Positions 7,719-16,147 of a DNA stretch of 64,000 nucleotides are shown piece after piece; positions within the stretch are counted from its first letter, which is position 1, and every line of letters begins with the position of its first letter. Made by a program: the position numbers and the translations under genes. Under the pieces are notes generated by a model that saw only the letters and a list, made by a program, of their open reading frames with translations, had not been told where the DNA came from and did not search any database. Source of the DNA: Rahnella inusitata_A (GTDB lineage Bacteria > Pseudomonadota > Gammaproteobacteria > Enterobacterales > Enterobacteriaceae); contig NZ_CBCPJJ010000011.1 of assembly GCF_965118895.1 (NCBI RefSeq), positions 1-64,000 on the forward strand, read 5' to 3'.

Positions 7719-7955
7719 ATGGGCAACTATAATTTCGAAGCGGCCAACACTGATACCCCTGTTAACCCAGAGGAAACTGCACATGCTGTATTGGCCGTGT
7801 TAGCAGCATTAGGGGCTGCAATTGCAGATGGAGACCCAGCAAAGAAGGAAGATCTGCTAAAAAAATTAGATCACGCATATTTATTTAACACAGATGCAAC
7901 ATGCAGCACTGAAATTGCAAGAATGGCGAAATTTATCAAAGTGGCCCTAAGGTGA
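7719..7955 (+). CDS. Plus-strand moron protein, unknown
   Basis: A 78-residue acidic, alanine-rich helical protein (MGNYNFEAANTDTPVNPEE...) on the strand opposite to the tail operon. AAGGA lies six bases before its ATG, and a perfect palindrome lies upstream. Its AT-rich codon use differs from the tail genes. Genes like this inserted between late genes are typically expressed in the lysogen. No family recognised. Its 3' end overlaps the convergent small gene at 7936-8094 by 20 bases. Confidence 0.6.
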   Translation: MGNYNFEAANTDTPVNPEETAHAVLAVLAALGAAIADGDPAKKEDLLKKLDHAYLFNTDATCSTEIARMAKFIKVALR

Positions 7956-8094
7956 CCCTAATAGATCCATCATCAGCATACTGAGTAATAACGCCATTTC
8001 TCACTTCTAATTTACAAGCGGTCTTTTCTGAAGGCTGCTTTTTTTTATAAAAATCTGCTTTTTTCATCAACTTTGTGCGTTTTTTATTCTTCAT
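7936..8094 (-). CDS. Small basic protein (52 aa) between tail genes I and J
   Basis: ATG at 8094 is preceded by AGGAG at six bases, one of the best ribosome sites in the operon, and opens a 52-codon frame ending TGA at 7936. The product starts MKNKKRTKLMKKADFYKKK, very lysine-rich, and ends VITQYADDGSIRVTLGPL, a predicted beta hairpin. It lies in order between I and J and would be late-expressed. Function unknown; a tail-assembly accessory is possible. Confidence 0.6.
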   Translation of the reverse strand: MKNKKRTKLMKKADFYKKKQPSEKTACKLEVRNGVITQYADDGSIRVTLGPL

Positions 8095-8125
8095 CACTCA
8101 CTCCTGCCTTTCGGCGTTAATTAAA

Positions 8126-8752
8126 TTACTGCTGATCGCTGGAGAAAATCCCCGCGCTGATGATTGCGCCGCCGATTTCACGCTGGCCGTAAAGCAGCGG
8201 AACGGGGTATCCCATTGCCACCGTATTCACCGGCGCGCCGAAGGCGTAGTTGGCTTTGTTGTCGGCGTCAGACGATGCCCCGACGTTAAAACTGGGCTGT
8301 GGCGTGAGCATCTGCACCACGCCGCCGATGGTCATACTAAGACCAATACCCACCAACGCGGTTGTTGTGCCGGCTACTGCTGCCGCACTGTATCCGGCTG
8401 CGGACGCCCATGCAGCGAAGGAAGCGCCAGCCGTAAAGAAGGCGGCCACCAGGGCAACAGCGCCGATCACGATCTGGAGTGTCCCCGCTCGCTTCGCCCC
8501 TTCAATCACCGGCACCATGGTGTACTCGGTCGCCGCCGAGGACATGTCGAACTCCTCAAGCGAGATGTTGTTCTTGCCGCTGTAAAAAGCGAACTTCACC
8601 CCATTGAGATGGGCGTTTGAAACGTACTTTTTGAACCCCTTCACCTGCGAGCACATCGCGCGCAAAAACTCGTTGATGTCCGCCACGTGAAACCGGTGAA
8701 CCCTGCCGAATTTCTTTCCGATTGCGCCTTTGAGCGTCATGGTTTTAAGCAT
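8126..8752 (-). CDS. I: Tail assembly protein I
   Basis: A 208-residue homologue of lambda tail assembly protein I. It has an N-terminal beta-rich domain (LKGAIGKKFGRVHRFHVADINEFLRAM), a central alanine/glycine-rich hydrophobic segment (about residues 95-140) and a C-terminal GYPVPLLYGQREIGGAIISAG motif typical of the family. I acts in tail-tip assembly with J, K and L. Its start overlaps the stop of K by eight bases, so translation is coupled. Confidence 0.88.
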   Translation of the reverse strand: MLKTMTLKGAIGKKFGRVHRFHVADINEFLRAMCSQVKGFKKYVSNAHLNGVKFAFYSGKNNISLEEFDMSSAATEYTMVPVIEGAKRAGTLQIVIGAVALVAAFFTAGASFAAWASAAGYSAAAVAGTTTALVGIGLSMTIGGVVQMLTPQPSFNVGASSDADNKANYAFGAPVNTVAMGYPVPLLYGQREIGGAIISAGIFSSDQQ

Positions 8753-9464
8753 CAGCTAACTCCTTGCGACGGACGACGCGAACCGTCCGATCTCGGTAAT
8801 ATTTGCCGTATGGAACGCGGGCAGATAGGTTGCCAAACATGTGGTGAACCATGATGTTATCACCGAGATAAATCGCCGCGTGATTGGTCACCGGCGCCTG
8901 AACGCGCATCATGATCATGTCACCCGGCTGCATGCTGCTGGCATCAATCTCAACGAACCCTTCAGCCTGCCAGTTATCGTCATAGAGATTTTCTTTCCCG
9001 TCGACCCACCACTCACGGTCAACCGAGTAATTATTTACGGCAATGCCGTGCTCCATCCGGTAGTAGTCCATGATGAGTGACCAGCAGTCAGCATGGCCCA
9101 ACACCCAGCGGCGGCCAGCAAGCTCGCGATCGCCGCGCGGTGACAGCGTACAAAAGTCACCGTCCGGCCACGACATGATCCCCCACTCCACGCCGGAGTG
9201 GTCACACTGGATGCGGTCCATTTCTGACGGCACCAGCTGCACCACATCGGGGTGGGAGTGGATCACCATGATGACGTCCCCGACCTCGGTCGCCGCCAGA
9301 TAATCATCCGGCGACAGCGTGAAGGTTTCAGCTGCGTTTTCGGCGATGTTACGACAGGGAATAAAACGCTGGCCGGTGCCGGTTTCGACGATCAGCCCAC
9401 AGGCCTCGTTCGGATACTCGGCGGCCACGTGCGCCCGGATTTCGCTGAGAAGTTTTTTTCGCAT
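8745..9464 (-). CDS. K: Tail tip protein K: JAB peptidase plus NlpC/P60 hydrolase
   Basis: A 239-residue two-domain enzyme. Residues 1-115 form a JAB/MPN domain with its metal motif (E of NEACGL, then HSHPD and SEMD). Residues 120-239 form an NlpC/P60 cysteine peptidase with Cys in HADCWSL and His in TNHAAIYLG. In lambda-like phages K helps process or assemble the tail tip and may cut peptidoglycan during DNA entry. It sits between L and I, starting two bases after L's stop. Confidence 0.92.
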   Translation of the reverse strand: MRKKLLSEIRAHVAAEYPNEACGLIVETGTGQRFIPCRNIAENAAETFTLSPDDYLAATEVGDVIMVIHSHPDVVQLVPSEMDRIQCDHSGVEWGIMSWPDGDFCTLSPRGDRELAGRRWVLGHADCWSLIMDYYRMEHGIAVNNYSVDREWWVDGKENLYDDNWQAEGFVEIDASSMQPGDMIMMRVQAPVTNHAAIYLGDNIMVHHMFGNLSARVPYGKYYRDRTVRVVRRKELADA

Positions 9465-9466
9465 GA

Positions 9467-10204
9467 TTATTTCCCCTGCAGGTTAGCCGCCGGAAAGCCG
9501 CCGAAAGGTAGCGGATTTTCGGTGCCCAACCGCAACTTGCAATCCGACATCCGGCCGCCGCACACATCCAGCGCGGGATTACTCGTCGGCGTGCCGTCTT
9601 TCAAGAAATAGTTAGTACCGTTGTAATCGCAGCCGGTCCCCGTTCGATACCATCCACGCATGCACCAGGTGCACACCGGGGTTATCTGGCGAGTCGGCAG
9701 CTGCAGGCTTTGAACGTCGAAGGGAGAACACAGCTCGAAGTCGACCTGAATCCGCGTCTCGGCTTTTTTGGCGTTGATGTAGTAGAGCTGCACGCGTTCA
9801 TCAATCGAGCTGGCCGTCGGGTTTCCCGCCGTCCAGTTCGCGGCATCAAGATATTTGGCCAGCGTGGTGTGCACTTTAACTTTTGCTTTCACCATGTCGT
9901 CGTACTGCAGGCACAGCGCCGTGACGTAGTTTCCCACGTTACCCACCGAAAGCGTTGGCGTTGGCTGCGACCCCGTGCTGGATAGCTCCAGACCGGTTAA
10001 CTCATAGGGGTGCGGATCGTATTCATTACCCTGCCAAACGATTGACGGCAGGTTGTCGGCGGCGAAAGACTTCCAGCCCGCGGAGTCTATGTTATGCGCA
10101 TGAAAGCGCAGCACGGTGTCGAAGCCAAACGCCGTCCCGTCGATTTCAATCAGCTGGATCAACTGCCCCGGTTCAAGCGACTGCACGTCCTGTGTAAAGC
10201 TCAT
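9467..10204 (-). CDS. L: Minor tail protein L (iron-sulfur type)
   Basis: A 245-residue protein, close to lambda L in length. The start MSFTQDVQSLEPGQLIQLIEID is typical, as is the cysteine-rich C-terminal half (CSPFD, CTWCMRGWYRTGTGCDY, DVCGGRMSDCKLRLG). In this family four of these cysteines hold a 4Fe-4S cluster. L joins the tail tip around the tape measure. It is separated from M by a terminator and a repeat block, which is unusual for such tightly packed genes. Confidence 0.9.
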   Translation of the reverse strand: MSFTQDVQSLEPGQLIQLIEIDGTAFGFDTVLRFHAHNIDSAGWKSFAADNLPSIVWQGNEYDPHPYELTGLELSSTGSQPTPTLSVGNVGNYVTALCLQYDDMVKAKVKVHTTLAKYLDAANWTAGNPTASSIDERVQLYYINAKKAETRIQVDFELCSPFDVQSLQLPTRQITPVCTWCMRGWYRTGTGCDYNGTNYFLKDGTPTSNPALDVCGGRMSDCKLRLGTENPLPFGGFPAANLQGK

Positions 10205-10248
10205 GAGCTCTCCTGATAGTTAACACATCGTGTTGTAATACAGCCTCA

Positions 10249-10301
10249 GCGCGTTATGAGTGGTTCAAAGCGCGTTATGAGTGGTTCAAAGCGCGTTATG
10301 A
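10249..10301. repeat. Tandem 21-bp repeats between M and L
   Basis: Two exact copies of a 21-bp unit (GCGCGTTATGAGTGGTTCAA plus A) at 10249-10269 and 10270-10290, then an 11-base partial third copy. The last junction forms an inverted repeat GGTTCA-N10-TGAACC. The gap holds no gene. Confidence 0.85.
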
Positions 10302-10319
10302 ACCAGTGACGAATAGATT

Positions 10320-10341
10320 AAAAAAGCCGCCGGAAGGCGGC
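10320..10341 (-). terminator. Intrinsic terminator after M
   Basis: On the minus strand GCCGCC-TTCC-GGCGGC is followed by a U-run. It separates M from L within the tail operon. Confidence 0.8.
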
Positions 10342-10361
10342 CTCAGATAGTAGTGATGATA

Positions 10362-10703
10362 TTAAGGCGCAAACGCCTGCTCGAAAGTGAAACTCAGCGT
10401 CGCCTTGTCTCCCGCGGGAAAGCTGACCGACACTGAATCAGACTTTACCCGCCAGAGGAGCCGCTCTCCCCACGGAGTCGTCCACCAGAAGGATGAAATC
10501 ACGTGGCTCAGAAGAAATTGACGGATCGACGACGCCTCCGATTTTTTACCCGTCCAGCTCAGGTTCCACGTTTCAGCTTTGGCATTGATGCCGCTGGCGG
10601 CAACCTGCTTGTAGCCGTCGCCGAACTGCGCTTGTAGCGTTCTGACCGTGTCGGTACCCTGGGCGCTTTTCTGCGTTCGCCAGGTAAAGGTGTCTGTAGG
10701 CAT
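10362..10703 (-). CDS. M: Minor tail protein M
   Basis: A 113-residue homologue of lambda M: early FTWRTQKSAQG, the conserved FGDGYKQVAASGINAKAETW block, and an aromatic segment (SSFWWTTPWGERLLWRV). M acts in tail-tip assembly after H. ATG 10703 is chosen because GGGAG lies five bases upstream; an in-frame ATG at 10733 lies closer to the stop of H but has a weaker site. Confidence 0.85.
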   Translation of the reverse strand: MPTDTFTWRTQKSAQGTDTVRTLQAQFGDGYKQVAASGINAKAETWNLSWTGKKSEASSIRQFLLSHVISSFWWTTPWGERLLWRVKSDSVSVSFPAGDKATLSFTFEQAFAP

Positions 10704-10739
10704 CACTTCTCCCAAAATTACAGAATGCGTCATGCGGAA

Positions 10740-13427
10740 TTATTTTTTATACAGCAGGCCGCCGGGAGCCATTTCCTTCCTGAGCCTGTCCGATATTGTC
10801 TGCTGAACAATGCCCTGCAGCTGTTTGGCGGTGTTTGCCGTATCGCTGCTGCTGACGTCATTCGATGAAGACTGCTCGCCGATGGTCACCGGGGCGTAAA
10901 CGCTGATATCGGTCGCGCCGAACCTGCCCGCCGCCCCGCCGGTTCCCACATACCCACCCGTGGCATAGCCCTTCATCAGGCGATAAAGATTAGCCACGCC
11001 CAAACGGCTGGTCGCCTCCTTGGTGAAAACGAACTCCCCGCCGTGAACGATGCCTTTGGGCTCATACTTACCGCCGTGCCCGGTGTAGCCGCCCACGTCA
11101 AACTCGCGGATATAGCCGCCGTTATAAGCCAGCTGCAAATTACTGTAGGCCCCTGATGAGAAGGATGTGTTTGAGGATGAAGATGACGCGCTGCTGCTGA
11201 TCCACCCCAGCGCGGTCTGGACGGTATAGGCCACGATTAACCGGCTGATGACCTGACCGATCATTTTTAAAATAGAGACACTAAACTCTTTAAAGCTGGC
11301 TTTACCGGTGGTCGTCAGGCTTGTCAGGCTGTCAGCAAGGCCGTTGAATCCCGCCTGCGCCACCTGTTGCACCGAAGTGAATACATCGGTTGCAGATTCG
11401 GCGTATTCGGCCCAGCCCTGTTTCGCGCCCGCCACCCAGTTCGACCGCAGCGCGTCCTCTGCCGCATACGTTGCCTGCTGCTCCTGCAATACCCTTTTCT
11501 GAGCGTCCGGATTGAATGCATAGGTTTCCTGCAGACGCTGCAGCGTCGCGGCTCTTTCCGCCTGTTTTGATGAAACGCCATCCGCCTGAGCATCCAGCGC
11601 AGCGCGCTTTGCCGACTGCTGCAGCGCAAACTTATCCGCCTGATCGGAGAGCGCATTCAGGCGCTGCTGGGCCGCGACTTTATCCCCTATCGCCGCCAGC
11701 TGCCGTTTGTACTCCAGCGTTTCTTCTTTATGCGCCAGCAGGGATTTTTCCTGCGCGGACAGCTGGCGGGTGCTGGCCGCCTGCTCCAGCACTGTGTACT
11801 GATTCTCCGTCTGCCACAGGTCTTTGCGCTGCTGGCTGATAACGTCGTTCACGCTGGTGTGCTGCTGAAGGACTTTGAGCTGGGCCTGCAGGGTCATCAG
11901 CTCACCCTGCGCATTATCCGTCGCCTTGTCCCCCGCCGAGGTGGTGATCGCCTTCGCTTTGGGCGTTTTCGGGTCTTTATATTTCTCTTCAATACCCTTT
12001 TTAATCTGGGCAATTTCATCGTCGCTCAGCGCCTGATTAAGCCGGCGGCGTTCGGCAATGTACTGATTAAGACGCTGGTACTCCTGCGTTCTTTGCTCTT
12101 CCTTGCTCTGACCCGCGTCAGAAATCGACTGGAAGTGCTGCTGATTCTGAAGCGAGCTGCGCTCAAGGTTTGACTGTTTCTGTTTTTCGTCGGTTTTTCG
12201 CTGCTCGGCATGAAGCTGCTCGGTCAGGGAGGAGACCATCTGACGTGCCTGATCGCGGGCGGTTTCCAGCCCAAACCGCTGCTGCCCCTGCGCGGCGGTG
12301 TTTCTCAGCCCTTTGTCCAGCTCATACAGCCTGTCCGTGGCGTCCGCGAGCTGTTTCTGAAGCGAGTCCGCCCGGCCAATATCCAGCAGGCGGTTCCACA
12401 TGGATTTGAAAGAGTCGCCGACGTAGTCCGCCGCGGTTTCCAGCGCGCCCATGTTCTCTTTAATGTTCCCGGCCATGTCCTTGAAGCCGGCGGCGGCGGC
12501 TGTGTTGGCGTAGTTAAGCGCCTCGGTGTACTTGCCGGAGTCCTGCAGGCTTTTCACGTAGTCCAGCTGCTGGGCGGTAACATGACCATATTGCTCGGCC
12601 ATCGCCCGCAGCCCGCTTTGCGGATCTGAGGTAATGCGGCCAAACGCCGCCGCCAGATCCTCAACTTTGGTGCCGGTGGCGTCGGACAGGGTAGAAATGG
12701 AGGTGGCCACGCCCAGGAAGTTTTCCCCGAGATTGGCCCCCGCTTTGACTAACGCATTGAGCGCCGCGGTACCGGCGGTAAAGGAGTCGCCGCCCTGCGC
12801 AATCGCCTCGGCCATTACCAGCAGGTTGTTGGCAGTCTGCCCCGAGCGGTCACCGGTCATCACCAGCGATTTGTTAAATTCGCTGAGCACCCCCTGACCC
12901 TTTACAAACGAATAGGCCACGGCCACCACGGCAACGGCCAGCGCCACAAAGCCCAGGGTAGCCGGCGTGAGCAGGCCACGCACCTTCCCCAGATTTTCGG
13001 CGTTCTCCGCCAGCGCATTGGCATTCTCAGATAACGAATCTTCAGACTTTTCAGCCGAATCACTGACGCCAAAGAGCGCGGCCTGGATCGCACGGAAGAG
13101 GTTCGATACGCCGCCGAAGGAGTCTTTAACCTGCCCGCCCTGCTGGAGCATGATAAGGAAGGGGCTTTGCCCACCGGCGAGCTGGGTCGCGATATCGGTA
13201 AACTGTGCGGGGAGGTTGCGCAGGGCGTTGTTGTACTGCCCCACGGATATCCCCACCCGTTTTGCCACCAGCTCCTGACGGGAGAAGGACTGCTGAACCT
13301 GTGCAGACGTCTCAACGGCGGCGGCGCTCAGCCCGGTAAACTGCTTACGCACGTAGCCGAGTTGTTCATTGAATTTCGCGGCGTCAACGTCAAGATTAAC
13401 GACCAGATCACCCACTGGCTGGGCCAT
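10740..13427 (-). CDS. H: Tail tape measure protein H
   Basis: 895 residues. The N-terminal MAQPVGDLVVNLDVDAAKFNEQL is typical of H. A long predicted coiled coil rich in Gln, Lys and Glu covers about residues 370-670, and a hydrophobic membrane-insertion segment (LGFVALAVAVVAVAYSFV) lies near residue 160. The C-terminal part (GGEFVFTKEATSRLG) is the conserved tail end, often cleaved in lambda. H fixes tail length and helps open the inner membrane for DNA. Start overlaps the end of the T frame by 20 bases. Confidence 0.93.
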   Translation of the reverse strand: MAQPVGDLVVNLDVDAAKFNEQLGYVRKQFTGLSAAAVETSAQVQQSFSRQELVAKRVGISVGQYNNALRNLPAQFTDIATQLAGGQSPFLIMLQQGGQVKDSFGGVSNLFRAIQAALFGVSDSAEKSEDSLSENANALAENAENLGKVRGLLTPATLGFVALAVAVVAVAYSFVKGQGVLSEFNKSLVMTGDRSGQTANNLLVMAEAIAQGGDSFTAGTAALNALVKAGANLGENFLGVATSISTLSDATGTKVEDLAAAFGRITSDPQSGLRAMAEQYGHVTAQQLDYVKSLQDSGKYTEALNYANTAAAAGFKDMAGNIKENMGALETAADYVGDSFKSMWNRLLDIGRADSLQKQLADATDRLYELDKGLRNTAAQGQQRFGLETARDQARQMVSSLTEQLHAEQRKTDEKQKQSNLERSSLQNQQHFQSISDAGQSKEEQRTQEYQRLNQYIAERRRLNQALSDDEIAQIKKGIEEKYKDPKTPKAKAITTSAGDKATDNAQGELMTLQAQLKVLQQHTSVNDVISQQRKDLWQTENQYTVLEQAASTRQLSAQEKSLLAHKEETLEYKRQLAAIGDKVAAQQRLNALSDQADKFALQQSAKRAALDAQADGVSSKQAERAATLQRLQETYAFNPDAQKRVLQEQQATYAAEDALRSNWVAGAKQGWAEYAESATDVFTSVQQVAQAGFNGLADSLTSLTTTGKASFKEFSVSILKMIGQVISRLIVAYTVQTALGWISSSASSSSSNTSFSSGAYSNLQLAYNGGYIREFDVGGYTGHGGKYEPKGIVHGGEFVFTKEATSRLGVANLYRLMKGYATGGYVGTGGAAGRFGATDISVYAPVTIGEQSSSNDVSSSDTANTAKQLQGIVQQTISDRLRKEMAPGGLLYKK

Positions 13428-13722
13428 AGCGCACTCCTCCTGGCAGGCTTTCTGCGATCGCCATTAGTTGTTCATCATCAGGTTCGTGATTTTCTTCCAC
13501 GACCTTGGGTTTAAGCAGGCTAAAATGGCCCGCGGTCAGTTCTGTTTCCCCGCACACCAGCGATAAAATATGGAGGCTAAGCGAGGCAAAATGGGCATCA
13601 AGTAACGCCTCTTCGAAGTAATGGGTCTGATAGAACTGATGCCACTCCTCGAGCTCGCTGGAGGACATGTTTGAAAGCATGGTGCGCCAGTTGGGTCGTC
13701 TCAACTCGCGCGCCAGCTGCAT
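13408..13722 (-). CDS. Tail assembly chaperone T part (made as G-T fusion)
   Basis: The frame encodes the T-like half of the tail assembly chaperone (MQLARELRRPNWRTMLSNMSSSELEEW...). It is open upstream of this ATG, through ALTREKGFV, to a candidate slippery site at the end of G, so the product is expected mainly as a -1 frameshift fusion with G. In lambda gpGT recruits the major tail protein to the tape measure and is lost from mature tails. It lies in the conserved slot between G and H. Confidence 0.8.
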   Translation of the reverse strand: MQLARELRRPNWRTMLSNMSSSELEEWHQFYQTHYFEEALLDAHFASLSLHILSLVCGETELTAGHFSLLKPKVVEENHEPDDEQLMAIAESLPGGVRYGPASG

Positions 13723-13742
13723 AACAAAGCCCTTTTCACGGG

Positions 13743-13757
13743 TTAGCGCTTTTCCGC
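13743..13757 (-). other. Candidate programmed -1 frameshift site between G and T
   Basis: The last codons of G read GCG GAA AAG CGC TAA on the minus strand. A -1 slip on G-GAA-AAG leads into the open T frame. Lambda uses GGGAAAG at the same place. Here the P-site pairing after slippage would be imperfect, so efficiency is uncertain. Confidence 0.6.
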
Positions 13758-14150
13758 CGTCTCCTCTTCAGCGACCAACTCTGAGGGCGCAGCTTCCGTG
13801 GTGACCTCGCCCTGCTCCGGGTTCAGCATGCCGGACAGGATTTTGACCTGCGTATCCGCTTTGCCGATGGCCTCGACCGGCCAGGTGCTCATGACCTGCT
13901 GCTGCAGGTCGTGAATATCCGGCTTTGGCGACTCACTGTGCCAGAGCGACATAGCAATGATCATCGCGCCGGCGCGGATATTGAGCTCGACCAGCGCGGA
14001 CGCCAGAGTCTGATCATCAGGCTCATCTTTCGGCAGGGCCTTTTCCTGCGCCGCCAGATAATGCAGCAACTCAACGCGCTGCAGCGCCGAGAGCTCATAC
14101 AGCGTGGTTTTCGCCCCGTTAAACTCAAACAGTTCAGACTTTAAAAACAT
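13743..14150 (-). CDS. G: Tail assembly chaperone G
   Basis: A 135-residue acidic protein (MFLKSELFEFNGAKTTLYELSALQRVELLHY...) in the place of lambda G between the major tail protein and the tape measure. The C-terminus is rich in Glu, Ala and Thr (EVTTEAAPSELVAEEETAEKR), as in other G proteins. It acts as a scaffold during tail assembly and is also the N-terminal part of the G-T fusion. No catalytic motif expected. Confidence 0.85.
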   Translation of the reverse strand: MFLKSELFEFNGAKTTLYELSALQRVELLHYLAAQEKALPKDEPDDQTLASALVELNIRAGAMIIAMSLWHSESPKPDIHDLQQQVMSTWPVEAIGKADTQVKILSGMLNPEQGEVTTEAAPSELVAEEETAEKR

Positions 14151-14160
14151 GCTCGCTCCG

Positions 14161-14898
14161 TTAGGCCGCCGTGACGGTCAGGTTACAGATGGCCACTTTC
14201 TGACCCTCATTGGTCATGATGATGATTTGCGCCGTGCCCGCTTTGACGCCTTTGGCCGTCACGTTTTTGCCGGAGACGGTGATGGTGGCAACGGAAGGGT
14301 CAGATGACGCCGCGCTGAAAGAACCGTTGGTCGCGCCGTCAGGCAACACCGTGACGCCGATGACGCTGTTCTGCCCGACCACGACGCTCGCGGCGGACGG
14401 GGTGACGGTGACGCCCGAAACCGGAACCGCGGCGGCCTGATTGCTCTCCGCCAGCGCCGGCTTGCCGGTGTTGGTGATTTTCACCGTGCGGGTGATCACC
14501 TCTTTTACCGGTACCGCTTTGCCCAGGCTGCTGATCCAGCCCCGGAAAACGTCCACGGCGGTGTTGGGGTAACGGATTTTGTACCCGCGCACCGCGCCGT
14601 CGTAGAACCAGTTAACCAGATCCTGCTGGCCGCTTTCGCCCGGCTTCCAGGCCAGCGTAAAGGAGGTGTCACCCGACGATTTAGCCCCCTGCGCGGTGCC
14701 GTTCCAGTCGGCGTCGGCATCATCGAGATAGGTGTCATCGTAGGATTCCGCCGTCATTTCACCCGGCGTCAGTTCCTTGATTTTCGCCAGCCGCGTCCAG
14801 TCCTGATCCGATAACGGATTGGCATAGGGATCGCCGCTGCCGGTGTAAATCCAAAGCGTGGTGCCCGCGCCTTTGGTCGGTTCGAGTTGTGTGGTCAT
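14161..14898 (-). CDS. V: Major tail protein V with C-terminal Ig-like domain
   Basis: 245 residues. About residues 1-150 form the tube domain (MTTQLEPTKGAGTTLWIYTG, AWKPGESGQQDLVNWFYDG). Residues 160-245 form a bacterial Ig-like (Big_2) domain, with VSGVTVTPSAASVVVG and the closing AQIIIMTNEGQKVAICNLTV. This matches lambda V, whose Ig domain projects from the tube and is dispensable. V hexamers stack to form the tail tube. Confidence 0.92.
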   Translation of the reverse strand: MTTQLEPTKGAGTTLWIYTGSGDPYANPLSDQDWTRLAKIKELTPGEMTAESYDDTYLDDADADWNGTAQGAKSSGDTSFTLAWKPGESGQQDLVNWFYDGAVRGYKIRYPNTAVDVFRGWISSLGKAVPVKEVITRTVKITNTGKPALAESNQAAAVPVSGVTVTPSAASVVVGQNSVIGVTVLPDGATNGSFSAASSDPSVATITVSGKNVTAKGVKAGTAQIIIMTNEGQKVAICNLTVTAA

Positions 14899-14905
14899 AG
14901 ATTCC

Positions 14906-15310
14906 TCACATTAAGTAAGTCAGGGTGTAACGCAGGTCAGCAGATCCCCACGTCGACATTTCATCATCGCGCTGGTAGTCGTAGCCCTCTGGCGTGATGT
15001 TTTCGATAAGGTCTGAAAGTGCCGGGATGTCGCCTACCACCGGATAAATATGCTGCTCCATCCACCGGTCGAGCTCGGTGTCGGGGCTCACCGCCTTGAG
15101 AAAAACCTCGACGTGAAGCGTTGCCCGCCATTCGTCTTCATCGAGGGTTTCCCCGGTAGGTTCAGCGCCCGAAAGATAGACGGCGACGGCGGGCAGGTCT
15201 TCGGCGGTCAAAAAGCTCGGGCGACCGTCATACCAGGTCACGGAGGGGGCGGTCACCGAAAGCTTAAGCGCGTCCAGCACGGCGTTGCGGATGTTGGGGT
15301 GCTTTATCAT
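14906..15310 (-). CDS. U: Tail terminator protein U
   Basis: 134 residues, near the length of lambda U. The start MIKHPNIRNAVLDALK and the middle (FLTAEDLPAVAVYLSGAEPTGETLDEDEW) match minor tail protein U. It caps the tail tube at its final length and joins it to the head. Its start overlaps the stop of the Z-like gene by four bases, indicating translational coupling. Confidence 0.88.
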   Translation of the reverse strand: MIKHPNIRNAVLDALKLSVTAPSVTWYDGRPSFLTAEDLPAVAVYLSGAEPTGETLDEDEWRATLHVEVFLKAVSPDTELDRWMEQHIYPVVGDIPALSDLIENITPEGYDYQRDDEMSTWGSADLRYTLTYLM

Positions 15311-15861
15311 CGTTTAACGATAAGCCTCAGTTGATTTTTCAGGGCCGCCGCCATCTCTTTGGGCATATCGCTTTGCATCAGGCGGTTTGTCTCCACCGTA
15401 TAGGCGTTGGTCAGCGGCGTCGTCAGGGGGATTTTCACCACGTCTATCGGGTACCGGCTTTTCCCCGAGCGCTGGAGAACGTGCCAGCGTCCGTTGGCAA
15501 GCTGCTGAATAAAGGCGTCGCGGAACGTAAAGCGCCCGATTTTCAGCACGCTGCCCTGCCCGCGCACGTTGCCCTTACGCCGGGAGATACGCATTTGCGC
15601 GACCCCGAGCTTGATGGCGGGCAAGTTGCCCCGGTTGATTTTTAACGTGGCGACCGGTCGGTTCATCGTGGCCTTTTTCAGCTTTGCGCGCTGCATGACC
15701 AGCTTTCTCGGCACCTTCGTTTCCTTCGATACCGACGAACTGCTCCGGCTGATCGCCCGCCCCGCCACCCGGTTCACGGCCTGCGCCGAGGCGCGGGGAA
15801 CGGCGGTCTTACTGATGTTGTTCAGATTACTGATCGCCTGTTCAAGCCCTTTGATGGTCAT
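15307..15861 (-). CDS. Minor tail protein Z family
   Basis: A 184-residue, strongly basic protein (MTIKGLEQAISNLNNISKTAVPRASAQAVNRVAGRA...) with the arginine/lysine-rich middle typical of prophage minor tail protein Z. In lambda-like phages Z acts at the head-proximal end of the tail and is needed for correct DNA placement. It lies in the expected position before U. Confidence 0.87.
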   Translation of the reverse strand: MTIKGLEQAISNLNNISKTAVPRASAQAVNRVAGRAISRSSSSVSKETKVPRKLVMQRAKLKKATMNRPVATLKINRGNLPAIKLGVAQMRISRRKGNVRGQGSVLKIGRFTFRDAFIQQLANGRWHVLQRSGKSRYPIDVVKIPLTTPLTNAYTVETNRLMQSDMPKEMAAALKNQLRLIVKR

Positions 15862-15871
15862 GTGCTCCCCT

Positions 15872-16147
15872 TTATTCCAGCCAGATTTGCGGCTTTCCGT
15901 TAAACACCTGATGGCGGGTGACGATGTAACTTTCGCCCTGATACATCACCTGATCGTTACGGTGAGGCCGGTAAGCGGCAGAAAAAATCACCACGGACAG
16001 GCCGTCACCGCTGACCGGCCCCATTTCGGGCAAAAAGTGGCTTTCAACGCCGGTAAGCACGGCGCCGTTAATCACCACGTCTCGCCCAAAGCGCGCGACG
16101 GTGGTGGCATCCATCCGCGCCGCCAGCGCATCGAACGGGTTAGGCAT
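15872..16147 (-). CDS. Head-tail joining protein (FII-like)
   Basis: A 91-residue protein starting MPNPFDALAARMDATTVARFGRDVV and ending VTRHQVFNGKPQIWLE, resembling FII-type head-tail connectors. ATG 16147 overlaps the end of the preceding gene by eight bases; a longer frame to 16402 is out-of-phase readthrough of that gene and is rejected. Expected to join the head connector and tail. Confidence 0.75.
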   Translation of the reverse strand: MPNPFDALAARMDATTVARFGRDVVINGAVLTGVESHFLPEMGPVSGDGLSVVIFSAAYRPHRNDQVMYQGESYIVTRHQVFNGKPQIWLE

